The notes beneath the pieces are model-generated. The model was not told the origin of the DNA. It worked only from the letters and a program-made list of their open reading frames with translations, and searched no databases. Below are positions 26,846 to 36,764 of a stretch of 64,000 bases of DNA, one piece after another. The stretch is from Zhongshania aliphaticivorans (lineage in GTDB: Bacteria > Pseudomonadota > Gammaproteobacteria > Pseudomonadales > Spongiibacteraceae): positions 98,677-162,676 of the forward strand of contig NZ_CACSIJ010000012.1 of assembly GCF_902705855.1 (NCBI RefSeq). Reading direction: 5' to 3'. Positions within the stretch are counted from its first letter, which is position 1, and the number at the start of each line of letters is the position of its first letter. The translations under genes were made by a program, and so were the position numbers.

Positions 26846-29184
26846 CATCGATCGCGACAAAAAAACCTGCACAACGCCTATTTGTAGGAATATGGTTTAG
26901 CCTCCTATTGTGCATTACGGTATTTTGCGTGCAACATATTCGTCAGGGCGATGCCTTCGAAAGCAATATTCTTGGGCTACTGCCCAACTCAGTAAGTGAA
27001 AATATACAGAGCAGCACCAACCCGTCTTTAAATATTGAGCGCAAATTTGTATTACTTATCGGCAAGGCCAACCCTTCGCCAAACTCGGCCCTTGATGCAA
27101 GTCGTGAGCTACTCCATCAGCTGAGCGACCTAAACGAAGTGCGGATAGACCAACATAATGGCGAACAATTAAAACAGCTACAAAACTTTTACCAACCCTA
27201 TACCAATCAACTTCTCACATCCACATGGCGCCACCGCCTTACAACTGACACACCTAAAAGCATAGCCCAAGCCGCCTATGCTGAGCTATTTAGCCCAGTC
27301 GGCACTTACCGCCCCTATAATTTTCAACATGATCCATTTAATTTGGCGGGTGATTGGTTACAGCAACTATTACCCCAGCAAGGTCAGTTTCGCGCATCGG
27401 AGATACCCTCTTTAAAAGACGGCAATCAACTGTGGTATGTGATTTCTGGCGAGCTGCAAGCGAGTCCATTTTCGCCAGACGGTCAGCAAGCTCTTATTTA
27501 CGTCTTAAACAATTTTGCTAAAAACCACCAAGATCTTACAATCTTGCGCTCCGGCATCGTGTTTCACGCCGCCGAAGCAACAGCTTTATCTACAAAAGAA
27601 ATTTCCACCGTGGGGCTCGGCTCTATACTCGCGATCATCGTCTTGGTCATTGCCGTCTTTCGCTCCTCAAAATCTCTGCTGGCAATTCTGGCAACACTCA
27701 GCGCTAGTGTTGTTGCCGGCCTTGGGTCGTGCTTTTTAATCTTTGACCAAGTACACCTTATTACCATCGCATTCGGATCAACACTGCTCGGTCTCGCAGT
27801 AGATTATTGCTTTCATTTTCTCATAAAGTACCGGCAATTACAGAACGCCCAGTTTGCGGTACAACACATGAAAAAAGGTCTCATCTTTAGTGCGGGATCA
27901 AGTATTTTAGCCTATGTTTTTCAATTTTTATCACCCCTCGCAGGACTACAACAAATTGCAGTGTTTATGTGTGCAGGCCTTGCTGCTGCAGCAATTAACA
28001 TTGCGGTTTTGGGCTTCTATTTTAACGACTCACGATCAGTGTCGTTTTCCACCTACTTACAGATATTTCCTAAGTACATTGCGCCCCACTACCTCCGGCT
28101 AACTCACACAAAACTAACGACGAGCTTTATACTGCTCCTGTCGGTAATTATAATGGTCGCCGTCATTATTCATCGCGGCGGTAGTGATGATATTAGAAGT
28201 TTGAACTCGTCTAGCGCCGGCTTGATAGCGTCTGAAATAAAAGTACAGACATTACTCAACTTTCCCGACCAACAACGCTATTTACAAATCAGCGCCCAAA
28301 GCAGCCAACAATTATTAAGCCATAGCGCCTTGCTAGCAAATGAGCTCAACAACAATGGGGTAGCGACGTCTGCCTCTCATGTTATCGGCCTCGCACTGCC
28401 CTCACTGATCCAGCAGCAAGAAGATTTTGCGCTCATCAAAGAAAAAGTTTATGGCCCTAGCGGTGCGCTCACAGAATTATGTAAACTATTAGCCAACGAC
28501 TGCAGCGCGTGGCCAACAAAATCGATAGAATTTAGCTCATCGTTAACGCCGAACAATATACCCCAAGGCCTTAAAATGCTGGTGCCTGCATTCATTATGA
28601 GCAACACCTTAGATACCCGCATATTACTTGCCCGCGACACTAACATTGCGCCCGAGTTAAACGCACTTATTAACACTGAACCTAACGTATTATATGTCGA
28701 CACGGTTGCGAACTTGTCCCACAGCCTTCAACTATTACGACACAACACCAGTCTCGCACTTGGCGGCTTTTTGATTATTTTCTCACTGTGCCTTATCGCC
28801 GTTTATCGTAATAAAGCCTTGGCGCCACTTATTGCATTGGGTATTACTATAACCGCGAGTATTGCGTTTGGCGCTAACAACGGCGTTAGCTTATTCCATA
28901 TTCTTGCGCTACTGCTTGTCATCGGCTTGTCGGTAGATACCTCTATTTTCTATCTAGAGTTAGGGCTAAATGCAGAGACATGGCTGGCCGCCGGCCTCTC
29001 AGCAATTACCTCTATACTTGCCTTTGGCTTACTGGCGTTGAGTAAAGTCCCTGTTTTACATCAGTTCGGCAGTGTGGTCTTTGTCGGGCTGGTATGTACT
29101 TGGCTAATCAGCCCACTGATATTTTATCTTTTAAACCTAAACAATATCCCTCCCCATGTAACAAGGAAATGTAGTGATGAATGA
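26842..29184 (+). CDS. apeM: MMPL/RND-like lipid exporter (ApeM-like)
   Basis: 780 aa, the length of MMPL-family exporters in aryl polyene clusters. The predicted topology is one N-terminal helix, a periplasmic domain (about 50-245), a block of about five helices (SILAIIVLVIAVFRSS through LGFYFN), a second periplasmic domain and a final block of helices near 640-770. Likely exports the polyene lipid from the inner membrane in concert with the LolA-like carrier. It overlaps the following flavoenzyme by 8 nt. Confidence 0.88.
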   Translation: MTSIATKKPAQRLFVGIWFSLLLCITVFCVQHIRQGDAFESNILGLLPNSVSENIQSSTNPSLNIERKFVLLIGKANPSPNSALDASRELLHQLSDLNEVRIDQHNGEQLKQLQNFYQPYTNQLLTSTWRHRLTTDTPKSIAQAAYAELFSPVGTYRPYNFQHDPFNLAGDWLQQLLPQQGQFRASEIPSLKDGNQLWYVISGELQASPFSPDGQQALIYVLNNFAKNHQDLTILRSGIVFHAAEATALSTKEISTVGLGSILAIIVLVIAVFRSSKSLLAILATLSASVVAGLGSCFLIFDQVHLITIAFGSTLLGLAVDYCFHFLIKYRQLQNAQFAVQHMKKGLIFSAGSSILAYVFQFLSPLAGLQQIAVFMCAGLAAAAINIAVLGFYFNDSRSVSFSTYLQIFPKYIAPHYLRLTHTKLTTSFILLLSVIIMVAVIIHRGGSDDIRSLNSSSAGLIASEIKVQTLLNFPDQQRYLQISAQSSQQLLSHSALLANELNNNGVATSASHVIGLALPSLIQQQEDFALIKEKVYGPSGALTELCKLLANDCSAWPTKSIEFSSSLTPNNIPQGLKMLVPAFIMSNTLDTRILLARDTNIAPELNALINTEPNVLYVDTVANLSHSLQLLRHNTSLALGGFLIIFSLCLIAVYRNKALAPLIALGITITASIAFGANNGVSLFHILALLLVIGLSVDTSIFYLELGLNAETWLAAGLSAITSILAFGLLALSKVPVLHQFGSVVFVGLVCTWLISPLIFYLLNLNNIPPHVTRKCSDE

Positions 29185-30403
29185 GCACTGTGATGTTGCA
29201 ATTATAGGCGCAGGACCAGCTGGTAGCATCGCAGCGGCGCTGTTACGTAAAGCGGGGCACCACGTCGTAGTATTAGAGCAAAGCCATTTTCCGCGCTTCT
29301 CTATTGGCGAAAGCTTGCTTCCGCAATGCATGGAATTTGTTGAAGAGGCGGGAATGCTCGATGCGGTCAACAACGCCGGATTCCAGTTTAAAAATGGCGC
29401 GGCGTTTAGCCGCAACAATGCGCCAGGGGCATTTGATTTTACGCAGAAGTTTAGCGATGGTCCCGGCACCACATTCCAAGTCCAACGCGCAGATTTCGAC
29501 CACTTATTAGCAAAGCAAGCTATTGCAGCCGGTGCTGACATTCGCTTTGGCAGACGTATTGACGGATTTGGCTATGATGACACAGACTTGCCAGTCTTGA
29601 ATTACCGTGACGAGAGCGGCGACACTCATACTCTACACAGTAAATTTGTACTCGACGCCTCGGGCTTTGGTCGTGTTTTACCACGACTATTAGATTTAGA
29701 AACCCCCTCAGACTTCCCAGTTCGCCGCTCGCTTTTCACGCATGTAGAAGACAATATCAGCGATGACAACTATGACCGAGACAAGATTCTGATTGTTGTA
29801 CACCCCGAGCATAAAGACGTATGGTTTTGGTTAATTCCCTTTAGCAACGGTCGCTGCTCTCTCGGCGTAGTTGCTAGGCAGGAATATTTTGATCTAGACA
29901 ATAATGACGCCGAGGTTTTACTAAAGCTTGTTGTAAGCGAAAGTCCTGAACTTAAACGGATACTGGCCAACGCCAAGTTTGACACGGCGGTGACTGTACT
30001 CGGCGGCTACGCTTGCAAGGTTAAATCTTTGTGGGGCAAACATTTCGCATTACTCGGAAACGCCGGCGAGTTTTTAGACCCCGTATTCTCATCTGGCGTG
30101 ACCATCGCAATGAAATCGGCAAGCCTTGCCGTACCGCAGGTAAACCGAGAACTTGCCGGCGAGGACGTCGATTGGCAGCAAAGCTATGCCGCCCCGCTAC
30201 AGTTAGGTATCAACACATTCCGCGCCTATGTTAACGCATGGTATGACGGCTCATTTCAAGATGTGATCTTTTCATACAAGCAGCAACCAGAAGTACGCGG
30301 TATGATTTGCTCGATTTTAGCGGGTTACGCATGGGATCAAAGCAACCCCTTTGTCAGCAATCCAAAACGACTCCAAACCGTGGTTTCGCTATGTCGCGAA
30401 TAG
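29177..30403 (+). CDS. flavin-dependent halogenase-like / FAD-dependent oxidoreductase of the APE cluster
   Basis: 408 aa from the ATG at 29177 (AAGGAAA upstream; a GTG lies one codon earlier). Dinucleotide-binding motif GAGPAGSIAAALLRKAG is at residues 11-27, followed by FPRFSIGESLLP. Two hallmarks of flavin-dependent halogenases are present: FKNGAAF with a Lys near residue 72, and WFWLIP near 216-221, which fits the WxWxIP motif thought to favour halogenation over monooxygenation. Brominated aryl polyenes (xanthomonadins) exist. The alternative is a reductase or monooxygenase acting on the aryl head. It overlaps both neighbours, so it is fully inside the operon. Confidence 0.82.
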   Translation: MNEHCDVAIIGAGPAGSIAAALLRKAGHHVVVLEQSHFPRFSIGESLLPQCMEFVEEAGMLDAVNNAGFQFKNGAAFSRNNAPGAFDFTQKFSDGPGTTFQVQRADFDHLLAKQAIAAGADIRFGRRIDGFGYDDTDLPVLNYRDESGDTHTLHSKFVLDASGFGRVLPRLLDLETPSDFPVRRSLFTHVEDNISDDNYDRDKILIVVHPEHKDVWFWLIPFSNGRCSLGVVARQEYFDLDNNDAEVLLKLVVSESPELKRILANAKFDTAVTVLGGYACKVKSLWGKHFALLGNAGEFLDPVFSSGVTIAMKSASLAVPQVNRELAGEDVDWQQSYAAPLQLGINTFRAYVNAWYDGSFQDVIFSYKQQPEVRGMICSILAGYAWDQSNPFVSNPKRLQTVVSLCRE

Positions 30404-30936
30404 CAATACTGCTGGGGCTTTTAGTGCTGCAAGCCTGTGCCTCGTATCGTCAGGCGCAGTTATACCAGTTGGATCTTCCGTCGCACACCGCACTGAATTG
30501 CTGCTGGCAGTCACAGGAGTCTATCCTAGTATCTAGTGGTGGGCGTAGCACCCAGATCCTCAGTGTCTTAGAGTTGGTGGATGATCACCTCACCATTGTG
30601 ATTTTAGATCCCCTTGGACGCAGCCTAGCCACCTTCCAACAGGACGCCAGCGGCCTACATACACGAACGGCACCAGATGGTTGGGACCCACGCCTGAGCA
30701 GACAAATGCTGCTCGCCATCTACCTAGACCAACTATCGGCATCTGAATGGCAATTCACACAAGCCGGCTGGTCTGCCGAAATTAATGAGCAGCGCCGAGT
30801 CTTACGCTATAACGACAGTATTAAATTATTTATAGAGTATGACACCAATCAGCAAAGCCAGCGTCGGCGCCAAGTTCACTTCGCCGACCAAGCACTGACA
30901 CTCGAGATCAAAACTCTCTCAAGGACAGTCCTGTGA
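30391..30936 (+). CDS. apeN: DUF3261-family lipoprotein (ApeN-like)
   Basis: 181 aa from the ATG at 30391, inside the 3' end of the flavoenzyme gene. An in-frame start 28 codons upstream is rejected because ATG 30391 opens a lipoprotein signal (MSRIAILLGLLVLQACAS, lipobox LQAC, Cys17). The rest is a small beta-rich domain with ILDPLGRSLATFQQ. Such lipoproteins accompany LolA-like and MMPL transport genes in aryl polyene clusters and are presumed to sit in the outer membrane or periplasm. It overlaps the KS gene by 4 nt. Confidence 0.82.
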   Translation: MSRIAILLGLLVLQACASYRQAQLYQLDLPSHTALNCCWQSQESILVSSGGRSTQILSVLELVDDHLTIVILDPLGRSLATFQQDASGLHTRTAPDGWDPRLSRQMLLAIYLDQLSASEWQFTQAGWSAEINEQRRVLRYNDSIKLFIEYDTNQQSQRRRQVHFADQALTLEIKTLSRTVL

Positions 30937-32117
30937 ATTCGACACCAATATATTTAAATCACGCGGGTATATGCTGCGCATTAGGAAATACCATTACCGA
31001 GGTAGAAGACGCCCTATTCGCAAAAAACCCCACCAGCCCATTACAACCTAGCGACGAATTTTCTCCAGGAACCGCGATCCCGTTTGGGCGAGTTCGAGGA
31101 GATATTCCGCACATTTCTCTCAGTGGCGAAAATAGCAGAAACAACCGAATATTAGCGCAGGCCATCGAACCAATACGGCAGGAAATCGACACTCTAATTA
31201 AACGCTATGGCAGAGATCGTATTGGCGTCATTATTGGTACCAGCACATCCGGTGTCGCCGAAGGTGAAGCAGCCATGCTTCCCACCGAAGATGGCTTTCA
31301 ATTGGCCCCCGGCTACCACTACAACAATCAAGAACTCGCAGCCCCAAGCCGTTTTTTAGCTGCTTGGCTTGGACTTGAGGGGCCATGTTGGAGCGTATCA
31401 TCCGCCTGTACCTCTGGCGGCAAAGCGCTCGCCAGTGCGGCACGACTGCTCAAAACAGGAATGTGCGACGTGGTTATCGCGGGCGGTGTCGACAGCCTAT
31501 GCCGTATGACGGTGAATGGTTTTGGCGCATTGGGAGTCACCACCCCAAACCTATGCAATCCGTTTAGTGCTAATCGAGACGGCGTAAACCTTGGTGAAGG
31601 TGCAGCGGTATTTGTTATTAGCCGCGAACATGCCGCCGTAAAACTGGCAGGCTACGGTGAAACATCCGATGCCCATCACGTCTCCTCGCCAGATCCTGAA
31701 GGCAAAGGCGCGGAAGCGGCCATCAGAAAAGCATTAGCCAATGCCAATTTACAGGCCGGCGACGTCGACTATATAAATCTACACGGCACCGCAACCCTAC
31801 AAAATGACCTAATGGAAGGCAACGCAATTCACCGTGTATTTAATAGCGATGTTGCGTGCAGCTCAACCAAACCTTTAACCGGCCACACCTTAGCGGCAGC
31901 CGGTGCCATCGAAGCCGTATTCTGCTGGCTCACTGTACAACGTGACGACGCCCTCCTGCCGCCCCATTTATGGGATGGTATTGAAGATAGCAATATACTC
32001 GGTGTACGCGGCTTGGGGCGCTCGGCAAGCACTCAAACCCATGTAGTGATGAGTAACTCCTTCGCCTTCGGCGGCAATAATTTGTCCTTAATTTTAACTA
32101 GAGAACCCCATGAGTAG
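30933..32117 (+). CDS. apeO: beta-ketoacyl-ACP synthase of the APE cluster (ApeO-like)
   Basis: 394 aa ketosynthase. The catalytic Cys lies in VSSACTSGGKAL, with His in NLHGTATLQND and His in KPLTGHTLAAAGA. It is expected to elongate the polyene chain together with the chain-length factor encoded first in the operon. The GTG start overlaps the lipoprotein stop (GTGA), and it overlaps the dehydratase start by 8 nt. Confidence 0.92.
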   Translation: MNSTPIYLNHAGICCALGNTITEVEDALFAKNPTSPLQPSDEFSPGTAIPFGRVRGDIPHISLSGENSRNNRILAQAIEPIRQEIDTLIKRYGRDRIGVIIGTSTSGVAEGEAAMLPTEDGFQLAPGYHYNNQELAAPSRFLAAWLGLEGPCWSVSSACTSGGKALASAARLLKTGMCDVVIAGGVDSLCRMTVNGFGALGVTTPNLCNPFSANRDGVNLGEGAAVFVISREHAAVKLAGYGETSDAHHVSSPDPEGKGAEAAIRKALANANLQAGDVDYINLHGTATLQNDLMEGNAIHRVFNSDVACSSTKPLTGHTLAAAGAIEAVFCWLTVQRDDALLPPHLWDGIEDSNILGVRGLGRSASTQTHVVMSNSFAFGGNNLSLILTREPHE

Positions 32118-32589
32118 TTACAATACGGATGGCGCTATAATGTCGCCGATGAGAATCGAGCCATTTATCCCCCATGACGGCGCCATGTCGCTATTAGACG
32201 ACATTATTTCGCAACGCCCGCACGGCATCACCGCGCAAGTACGTATTAGCGAAGACGCCTTATTTGCAGAGCCAGAAGGTGTTCCCAGCTGGGTGGGTAT
32301 CGAATACATGGGACAAGCGGTTGCCGCTTATGCAGGTCATAAAGCAAGAACCTGCGGTGCGGCTGTTAAGATTGGATTTCTTGTTAGCACCCGCCGTTAC
32401 GATGCGGGATGCAGCCACTTTCCCGTCGGGGCGATATTGAATGTCTCAGTGGACGCCATCACCGACGGCGATACCGGATTACAGATTTTCAAGTGCCGAA
32501 TTAGCGGTGGAGACATTAACATTCAAGCGAATCTAAACGTTTTTATGCCTGAGAATGTAGAGCAATTTATGCAGGAGAATAGTTTATGA
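32110..32589 (+). CDS. apeP: hotdog-fold 3-hydroxyacyl-ACP dehydratase (ApeP-like)
   Basis: 159 aa. A FabA/FabZ-like hotdog fold with IPHDGAMSLLDDI near residue 20 and PSWVGIEYMGQAVAAYAGH near 60, the long central helix. It is the second dehydratase of the pathway beside the ApeI domain and probably works on chain intermediates to build alternating double bonds. It overlaps the KS before it by 8 nt and the reductase after it by 4 nt. Confidence 0.88.
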   Translation: MSSYNTDGAIMSPMRIEPFIPHDGAMSLLDDIISQRPHGITAQVRISEDALFAEPEGVPSWVGIEYMGQAVAAYAGHKARTCGAAVKIGFLVSTRRYDAGCSHFPVGAILNVSVDAITDGDTGLQIFKCRISGGDINIQANLNVFMPENVEQFMQENSL

Positions 32590-33311
32590 GCGGTAGCGTA
32601 CTCGTTACTGGTTCAAGTCGTGGCATCGGACGCGCCATTGCCCTCGAAATTGCCAAAGCCGGATACACCGTCATTATTCACTGTCGCAGTGAACGAGGCC
32701 AAGCGGAAGACCTTCAAAAGCAAATTACCGATCTCGGAGGCAACACCCGCATACTTCAATTCGACGTTACAGATCGTGCGCAATGTAAGCAGGTACTTGA
32801 AGCAGACATCGACGCACATGGCGCTTATTATGGCGTTGTATGCAATGCGGGTATTATTCGCGACGGTGCATTTCCCGCACTCAGCGGCGAAGATTGGGAT
32901 GCGGTCATACACACCAACCTAGACGCGTTTTACAATGTGTTACACCCATTGATAATGCCCATGGTTCGACGCCGCCAAGCAGGTCGCATTATTACCTTAG
33001 CATCGGTATCAGGCTTAATGGGCAACCGCGGCCAAACAAATTATAGCGCCTCAAAAGCCGGCATCATTGCCGCTAGTAAGTCGCTGGCCTTAGAGCTCGC
33101 AAAACGAGAAATTACCGTTAATTGTGTTGCCCCAGGTCTCATTGAAACCGAAATGACCGAGACAGTATTAAGCAAAGAGGTCATGGCCATGATTCCCGCG
33201 CGGCGCGTCGGCAAGGCCTCCGAAGTAGGCTCACTGGTTAAATATTTACTATCACCCGAGGCGGCCTACATCACCCGTCAGGTGATCTCTATCAATGGAG
33301 GTATGTGCTAA
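32586..33311 (+). CDS. apeQ: 3-ketoacyl-ACP reductase of the APE cluster (ApeQ/FabG-like)
   Basis: 241 aa SDR. The NADP motif is TGSSRGIGRAIALE (residues 8-21), catalytic Ser in ITLASVSG and YSASKAG (near 153), and the C-terminal YITRQVISINGGM. It reduces the beta-keto group after each condensation. It overlaps the next KS start by 1 nt and lies 4 nt into the dehydratase end. Confidence 0.93.
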   Translation: MSGSVLVTGSSRGIGRAIALEIAKAGYTVIIHCRSERGQAEDLQKQITDLGGNTRILQFDVTDRAQCKQVLEADIDAHGAYYGVVCNAGIIRDGAFPALSGEDWDAVIHTNLDAFYNVLHPLIMPMVRRRQAGRIITLASVSGLMGNRGQTNYSASKAGIIAASKSLALELAKREITVNCVAPGLIETEMTETVLSKEVMAMIPARRVGKASEVGSLVKYLLSPEAAYITRQVISINGGMC

Positions 33312-34543
33312 TGAGGCGTGTCGTTGTTACAGGTATGTCAGGCATATCTCCCATTGGCTCAGACTGGCAAACAATCGAGCACCACCTGCGTACAGGGAAA
33401 AACGGCATACAGGTGATGGATGAATGGAATAAATATACCGAGCTCAACACCCGCCTAGGTGCGCCGGTAAATGATTTTGTGCGCCCCGCTCACTACTCCC
33501 GCAAAAAAATTCGCAGCATGGGCCGCGTAGCCCTTATGAGTACCCGCGCCACCGAACTGGCATTAGAGCAAGCCGGATTACTTGACGACCCGTGTATCCG
33601 AGACGGCCGTATGGGGGTCAGCTATGGCTCATCAACCGGCAGCCCAGACGCCGTCGCTGATTTCGGCAATATGCTAATGAATCACGCCAGCGCAGGTATT
33701 AATGCAAACTCCTATTTAAAAATGATGAGCCACACCGCTGCAGTCAACATCGGCGTATTCTTTGAATTAAAAGGTCGCGTTATACCCACGTCAAGCGCGT
33801 GCACCTCCGCCAGCCAAGGCATCGGCTACGCCTACGAAGCCATCAAATATGGCCATCAAGAACTGATGGTCGCAGGCGGCGGCGAAGAACTCTGTGCCAC
33901 CGAAGCCGCCGTATTTGACACCCTTTATGCCACTAGCACTCGTAATACCGAACCCGAGTTAACCCCGCGACCCTTTGATAAAGACCGCGATGGCCTAGTT
34001 ATTGGCGAAGGCGCATGCACATTAATACTAGAAGAGCGTGAACATGCCATCGCCCGAGGCGCAGACATCCTCGCCGAAATTGTAGGCTTTGGCACAAACT
34101 CAGATGGTAGCCACGTAACCCAGCCACAAGCAGAAACCATGTATATGGCCATGCAACGCGCCTTAAAAATTGCAGATATTCCCGCATCAGCAATTGGCTA
34201 CATTAGCGCCCACGGAACAGCAACAGATCGCGGCGACATCGCCGAGTCGCAAGCAACAGCGAAGTTATTCGGAAATTCAGTACCGATTAGCGCACTAAAA
34301 AGCTTTACCGGCCACACTCTCGGTGCATGTGGTTCATTAGAAGCCATGACCGCCATCGAAATGATGAATAGAGGATGGTTCCACGGTACTGCGAATCTTA
34401 ATACCGTAGACCCAGAATGCGGAGAACTCGACTATTTAACTGGTGACGGACGAAATCTCGATGTTGATTATATTATGAGCAACAACTTTGCATTTGGAGG
34501 AATAAATACTTCTTTGATCTTCAAACGTACTAAGGCCTACTAA
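33311..34543 (+). CDS. apeR: beta-ketoacyl-ACP synthase of the APE cluster (ApeR-like)
   Basis: 410 aa from the ATG at 33311 (TAATG with the previous stop; a GTG two codons earlier is less likely). FabF-like motifs: catalytic Cys in PTSSACTSASQG, His in SAHGTATDRGD and His in KSFTGHTLGACGS. It is the second complete KS of the cluster, probably for starter loading or early rounds. Last gene of the operon, followed by a strong hairpin. Confidence 0.92.
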   Translation: MRRVVVTGMSGISPIGSDWQTIEHHLRTGKNGIQVMDEWNKYTELNTRLGAPVNDFVRPAHYSRKKIRSMGRVALMSTRATELALEQAGLLDDPCIRDGRMGVSYGSSTGSPDAVADFGNMLMNHASAGINANSYLKMMSHTAAVNIGVFFELKGRVIPTSSACTSASQGIGYAYEAIKYGHQELMVAGGGEELCATEAAVFDTLYATSTRNTEPELTPRPFDKDRDGLVIGEGACTLILEEREHAIARGADILAEIVGFGTNSDGSHVTQPQAETMYMAMQRALKIADIPASAIGYISAHGTATDRGDIAESQATAKLFGNSVPISALKSFTGHTLGACGSLEAMTAIEMMNRGWFHGTANLNTVDPECGELDYLTGDGRNLDVDYIMSNNFAFGGINTSLIFKRTKAY

Positions 34544-34549
34544 CACCAG

Positions 34550-34588
34550 CTCGATTGACGCAGGGTCTATAGCCCTGTGTCAATCGAG
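34550..34588 (+). terminator. terminator of the aryl polyene operon
   Basis: A 16-bp stem (CTCGATTGACGCAGGG / CCCTGTGTCAATCGAG with one G-T wobble) and a short loop, 6 nt after the last APE stop, followed by a T-rich stretch. Confidence 0.85.
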
Positions 34589-34776
34589 ATAAGTCTATTT
34601 TAAACAATGCACGTATTATTAAATCACTTTCCGCACCAGCACATGGATCATTACTCCGTCCTATTCACACTCTGTAGTCTGGCACCAAAGTAGCTTTTCC
34701 CGTAAGCTGCACGCCGCTGTCACCTTGGCTGCGACCATCACGCCGCGACATGCGACATTTTTGAGAAGATCATTTT

Positions 34777-36087
34777 ATGAGTTTTACCTCCCTGGGCTTA
34801 TCTGCCCCGATTTTGGCCGCTGTGGCTGAGCAAGGTTACGACACTCCATCCCCCATTCAAGCTCAAGCCATACCCGCCGTATTAGAAGGCCGTGATGTTA
34901 TGGCCGCGGCACAAACTGGCACCGGCAAAACGGCGGGATTCACACTGCCTATTTTGGAATTACTGTCACGGGGCGAGCGCGCGCAAGCAAACCAAGCCCG
35001 CGTACTGATTCTTACCCCCACCCGTGAACTAGCGGCGCAGGTTGGCGAAAGCGTAGCAACCTATGGCAAACATCTACCACTGCGTTCGGCTGTGGTATTT
35101 GGCGGCGTTAAAATCAACCCGCAAATGATTAAATTGCGCCGTGGTGTAGACGTGTTGGTCGCCACCCCCGGCCGCTTATTAGATTTGTATAATCAAAATG
35201 CCGTCAAATTCAAGCAGCTAGAAATTTTGGTATTGGATGAAGCTGATCGCATGTTGGATATGGGCTTTATTCACGACATCCGCAAAATTCTCGCGGTATT
35301 ACCCAAGCAGCGTCAGAACCTGATGTTCTCGGCCACCTTCTCTGGGGATATTCGCCAGCTCGCAAAAGGCTTGGTAAACAATCCCGTAGAAATTTCGGTT
35401 AGCCCAGAAAACACGACGGCCAAAAGCGTTACTCAGTCTATTTATCCCGTTGATAAAAGCCAAAAGCCGGCCTTGCTAACTCATCTGATTCACAGCAATG
35501 ATTGGCAGCAGGTGCTTATTTTCTCTAAAACCAAGCACGGCGCCAACCGTTTAGCGGCACACCTTGAGAAAGCGGGCATTGGCGCAGCAGCGATCCATGG
35601 CAACAAAAGCCAAGGCGCACGCACCAAAGCCTTAGCCGATTTTAAAAGCGGTGCAGTTCGCGCTTTAGTCGCAACTGATATTGCCGCACGTGGTTTGGAT
35701 ATTGACCAACTTCCACAAGTCGTCAATTTCGATTTACCGAATGTACCAGAAGACTATGTTCACCGTATTGGCCGTACCGGTCGTGCCGGCGCAACGGGCA
35801 ATGCGGTGTCACTGGTATGCTCAGATGACTTTAAACTGCTAGCCGATATTGAGCGCCTGATTCAAGAAGTATTGCCGCGTGAAACGCTAGAGGGATTCAC
35901 GCCCACGCATGCCCTACCAGAGTCACGCATCAATCAACGCCCGCCACGCAAGCCGCGCCCTAAAAACCACAGTGAGCATCGCGATGGTCAGCGCCCCGCT
36001 GGCAATCCCGCTAACCGTAGTGGCCGAAATAGTCGTCCCAGCGGCAACCGCAGTGGTAATACTGGACGAAGCGCACCCAAAGCGTAG
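34777..36087 (+). CDS. rhlE: DEAD-box ATP-dependent RNA helicase RhlE
   Basis: 436 aa. Helicase motifs in order: Q motif [24 protein letters not shown], Ia [32 protein letters not shown] and [12 protein letters not shown]. The C-terminal tail from about residue 375 is basic and low complexity (Arg, Asn, Gly, Pro), as in RhlE. It unwinds RNA in ribosome assembly and RNA decay. A hairpin follows. It lies close to dbpA and cspA. Confidence 0.93.
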   Translation: MSFTSLGLSAPILAAVAEQGYDTPSPIQAQAIPAVLEGRDVMAAAQTGTGKTAGFTLPILELLSRGERAQANQARVLILTPTRELAAQVGESVATYGKHLPLRSAVVFGGVKINPQMIKLRRGVDVLVATPGRLLDLYNQNAVKFKQLEILVLDEADRMLDMGFIHDIRKILAVLPKQRQNLMFSATFSGDIRQLAKGLVNNPVEISVSPENTTAKSVTQSIYPVDKSQKPALLTHLIHSNDWQQVLIFSKTKHGANRLAAHLEKAGIGAAAIHGNKSQGARTKALADFKSGAVRALVATDIAARGLDIDQLPQVVNFDLPNVPEDYVHRIGRTGRAGATGNAVSLVCSDDFKLLADIERLIQEVLPRETLEGFTPTHALPESRINQRPPRKPRPKNHSEHRDGQRPAGNPANRSGRNSRPSGNRSGNTGRSAPKA

Positions 36088-36097
36088 AATGTACGTT

Positions 36098-36127
36098 GGC
36101 GCGACGACCACTTGCGGTTGTCGCGCC
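36098..36127 (+). terminator. hairpin after rhlE
   Basis: A 12-bp G+C-rich stem (GGCGCGACGACC / GGTTGTCGCGCC, one G-T wobble) begins 11 nt after the rhlE stop. No T-run follows, so the role as terminator is only likely. Confidence 0.5.
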
Positions 36128-36257
36128 CGCCCCTCCTGGCTCAATCGGCCATATCAATCCGATTTAAAATAAAATCCACTTAAATACTTTGCCTTCCCGG
36201 CCAGCACCACTAAAATGCCGAGCAGAAAATCATCATGCTGCCATTAGGGTGTTTTAC

Positions 36258-36752
36258 ATGCTTGAAAAAGTGTTTGAACGTATTTTGTATTCAGCTCGCT
36301 GGTTACTGGCGCCAATCTATCTCGGATTAAGTTTTGCGCTGCTAGCACTCGCCATCAAATTTTTCCAAGAATTATTTCATGTGTTGCCACACATATTTGA
36401 AACATCCGAAATGGATTTGGTATTGCTGGTACTGTCGCTCATCGACATCTCACTGGTCGGCGGCTTACTCGTGATGGTGATGTTCTCAGGCTATGAAAAC
36501 TTCGTCTCTCAAATAGATTTAGACGATAGCGATCACAAGCTTAATTGGTTGGGAAAACTCGATACCGGAAGCCTTAAAAACAAGGTTGCCGCGTCTATTG
36601 TTGCGATATCGTCCATTCACTTATTAAAAGTATTTATGAACGCAGACAAAATCGATGATGGAAAATTGATGTGGTATGTGATCATCCATCTGACCTTTGT
36701 GATCTCCGCCTTTGCGATGGGCATGCTAGACAAACTCACCCGACACGATTAA
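36258..36752 (+). CDS. YqhA-family inner membrane protein (UPF0114)
   Basis: 164 aa, identical in length to E. coli YqhA. The start ATG at 36258 is chosen because the family begins M(L/E)KxFERxLYxSRW; here [25 protein letters not shown]. An in-frame start 23 codons upstream is rejected. Three or four membrane helices are visible, with the conserved [25 protein letters not shown] segment in the middle. Function unknown for the family. Confidence 0.9.
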   Translation: MLEKVFERILYSARWLLAPIYLGLSFALLALAIKFFQELFHVLPHIFETSEMDLVLLVLSLIDISLVGGLLVMVMFSGYENFVSQIDLDDSDHKLNWLGKLDTGSLKNKVAASIVAISSIHLLKVFMNADKIDDGKLMWYVIIHLTFVISAFAMGMLDKLTRHD

Positions 36753-36764
36753 GTCGGCGTGCTC

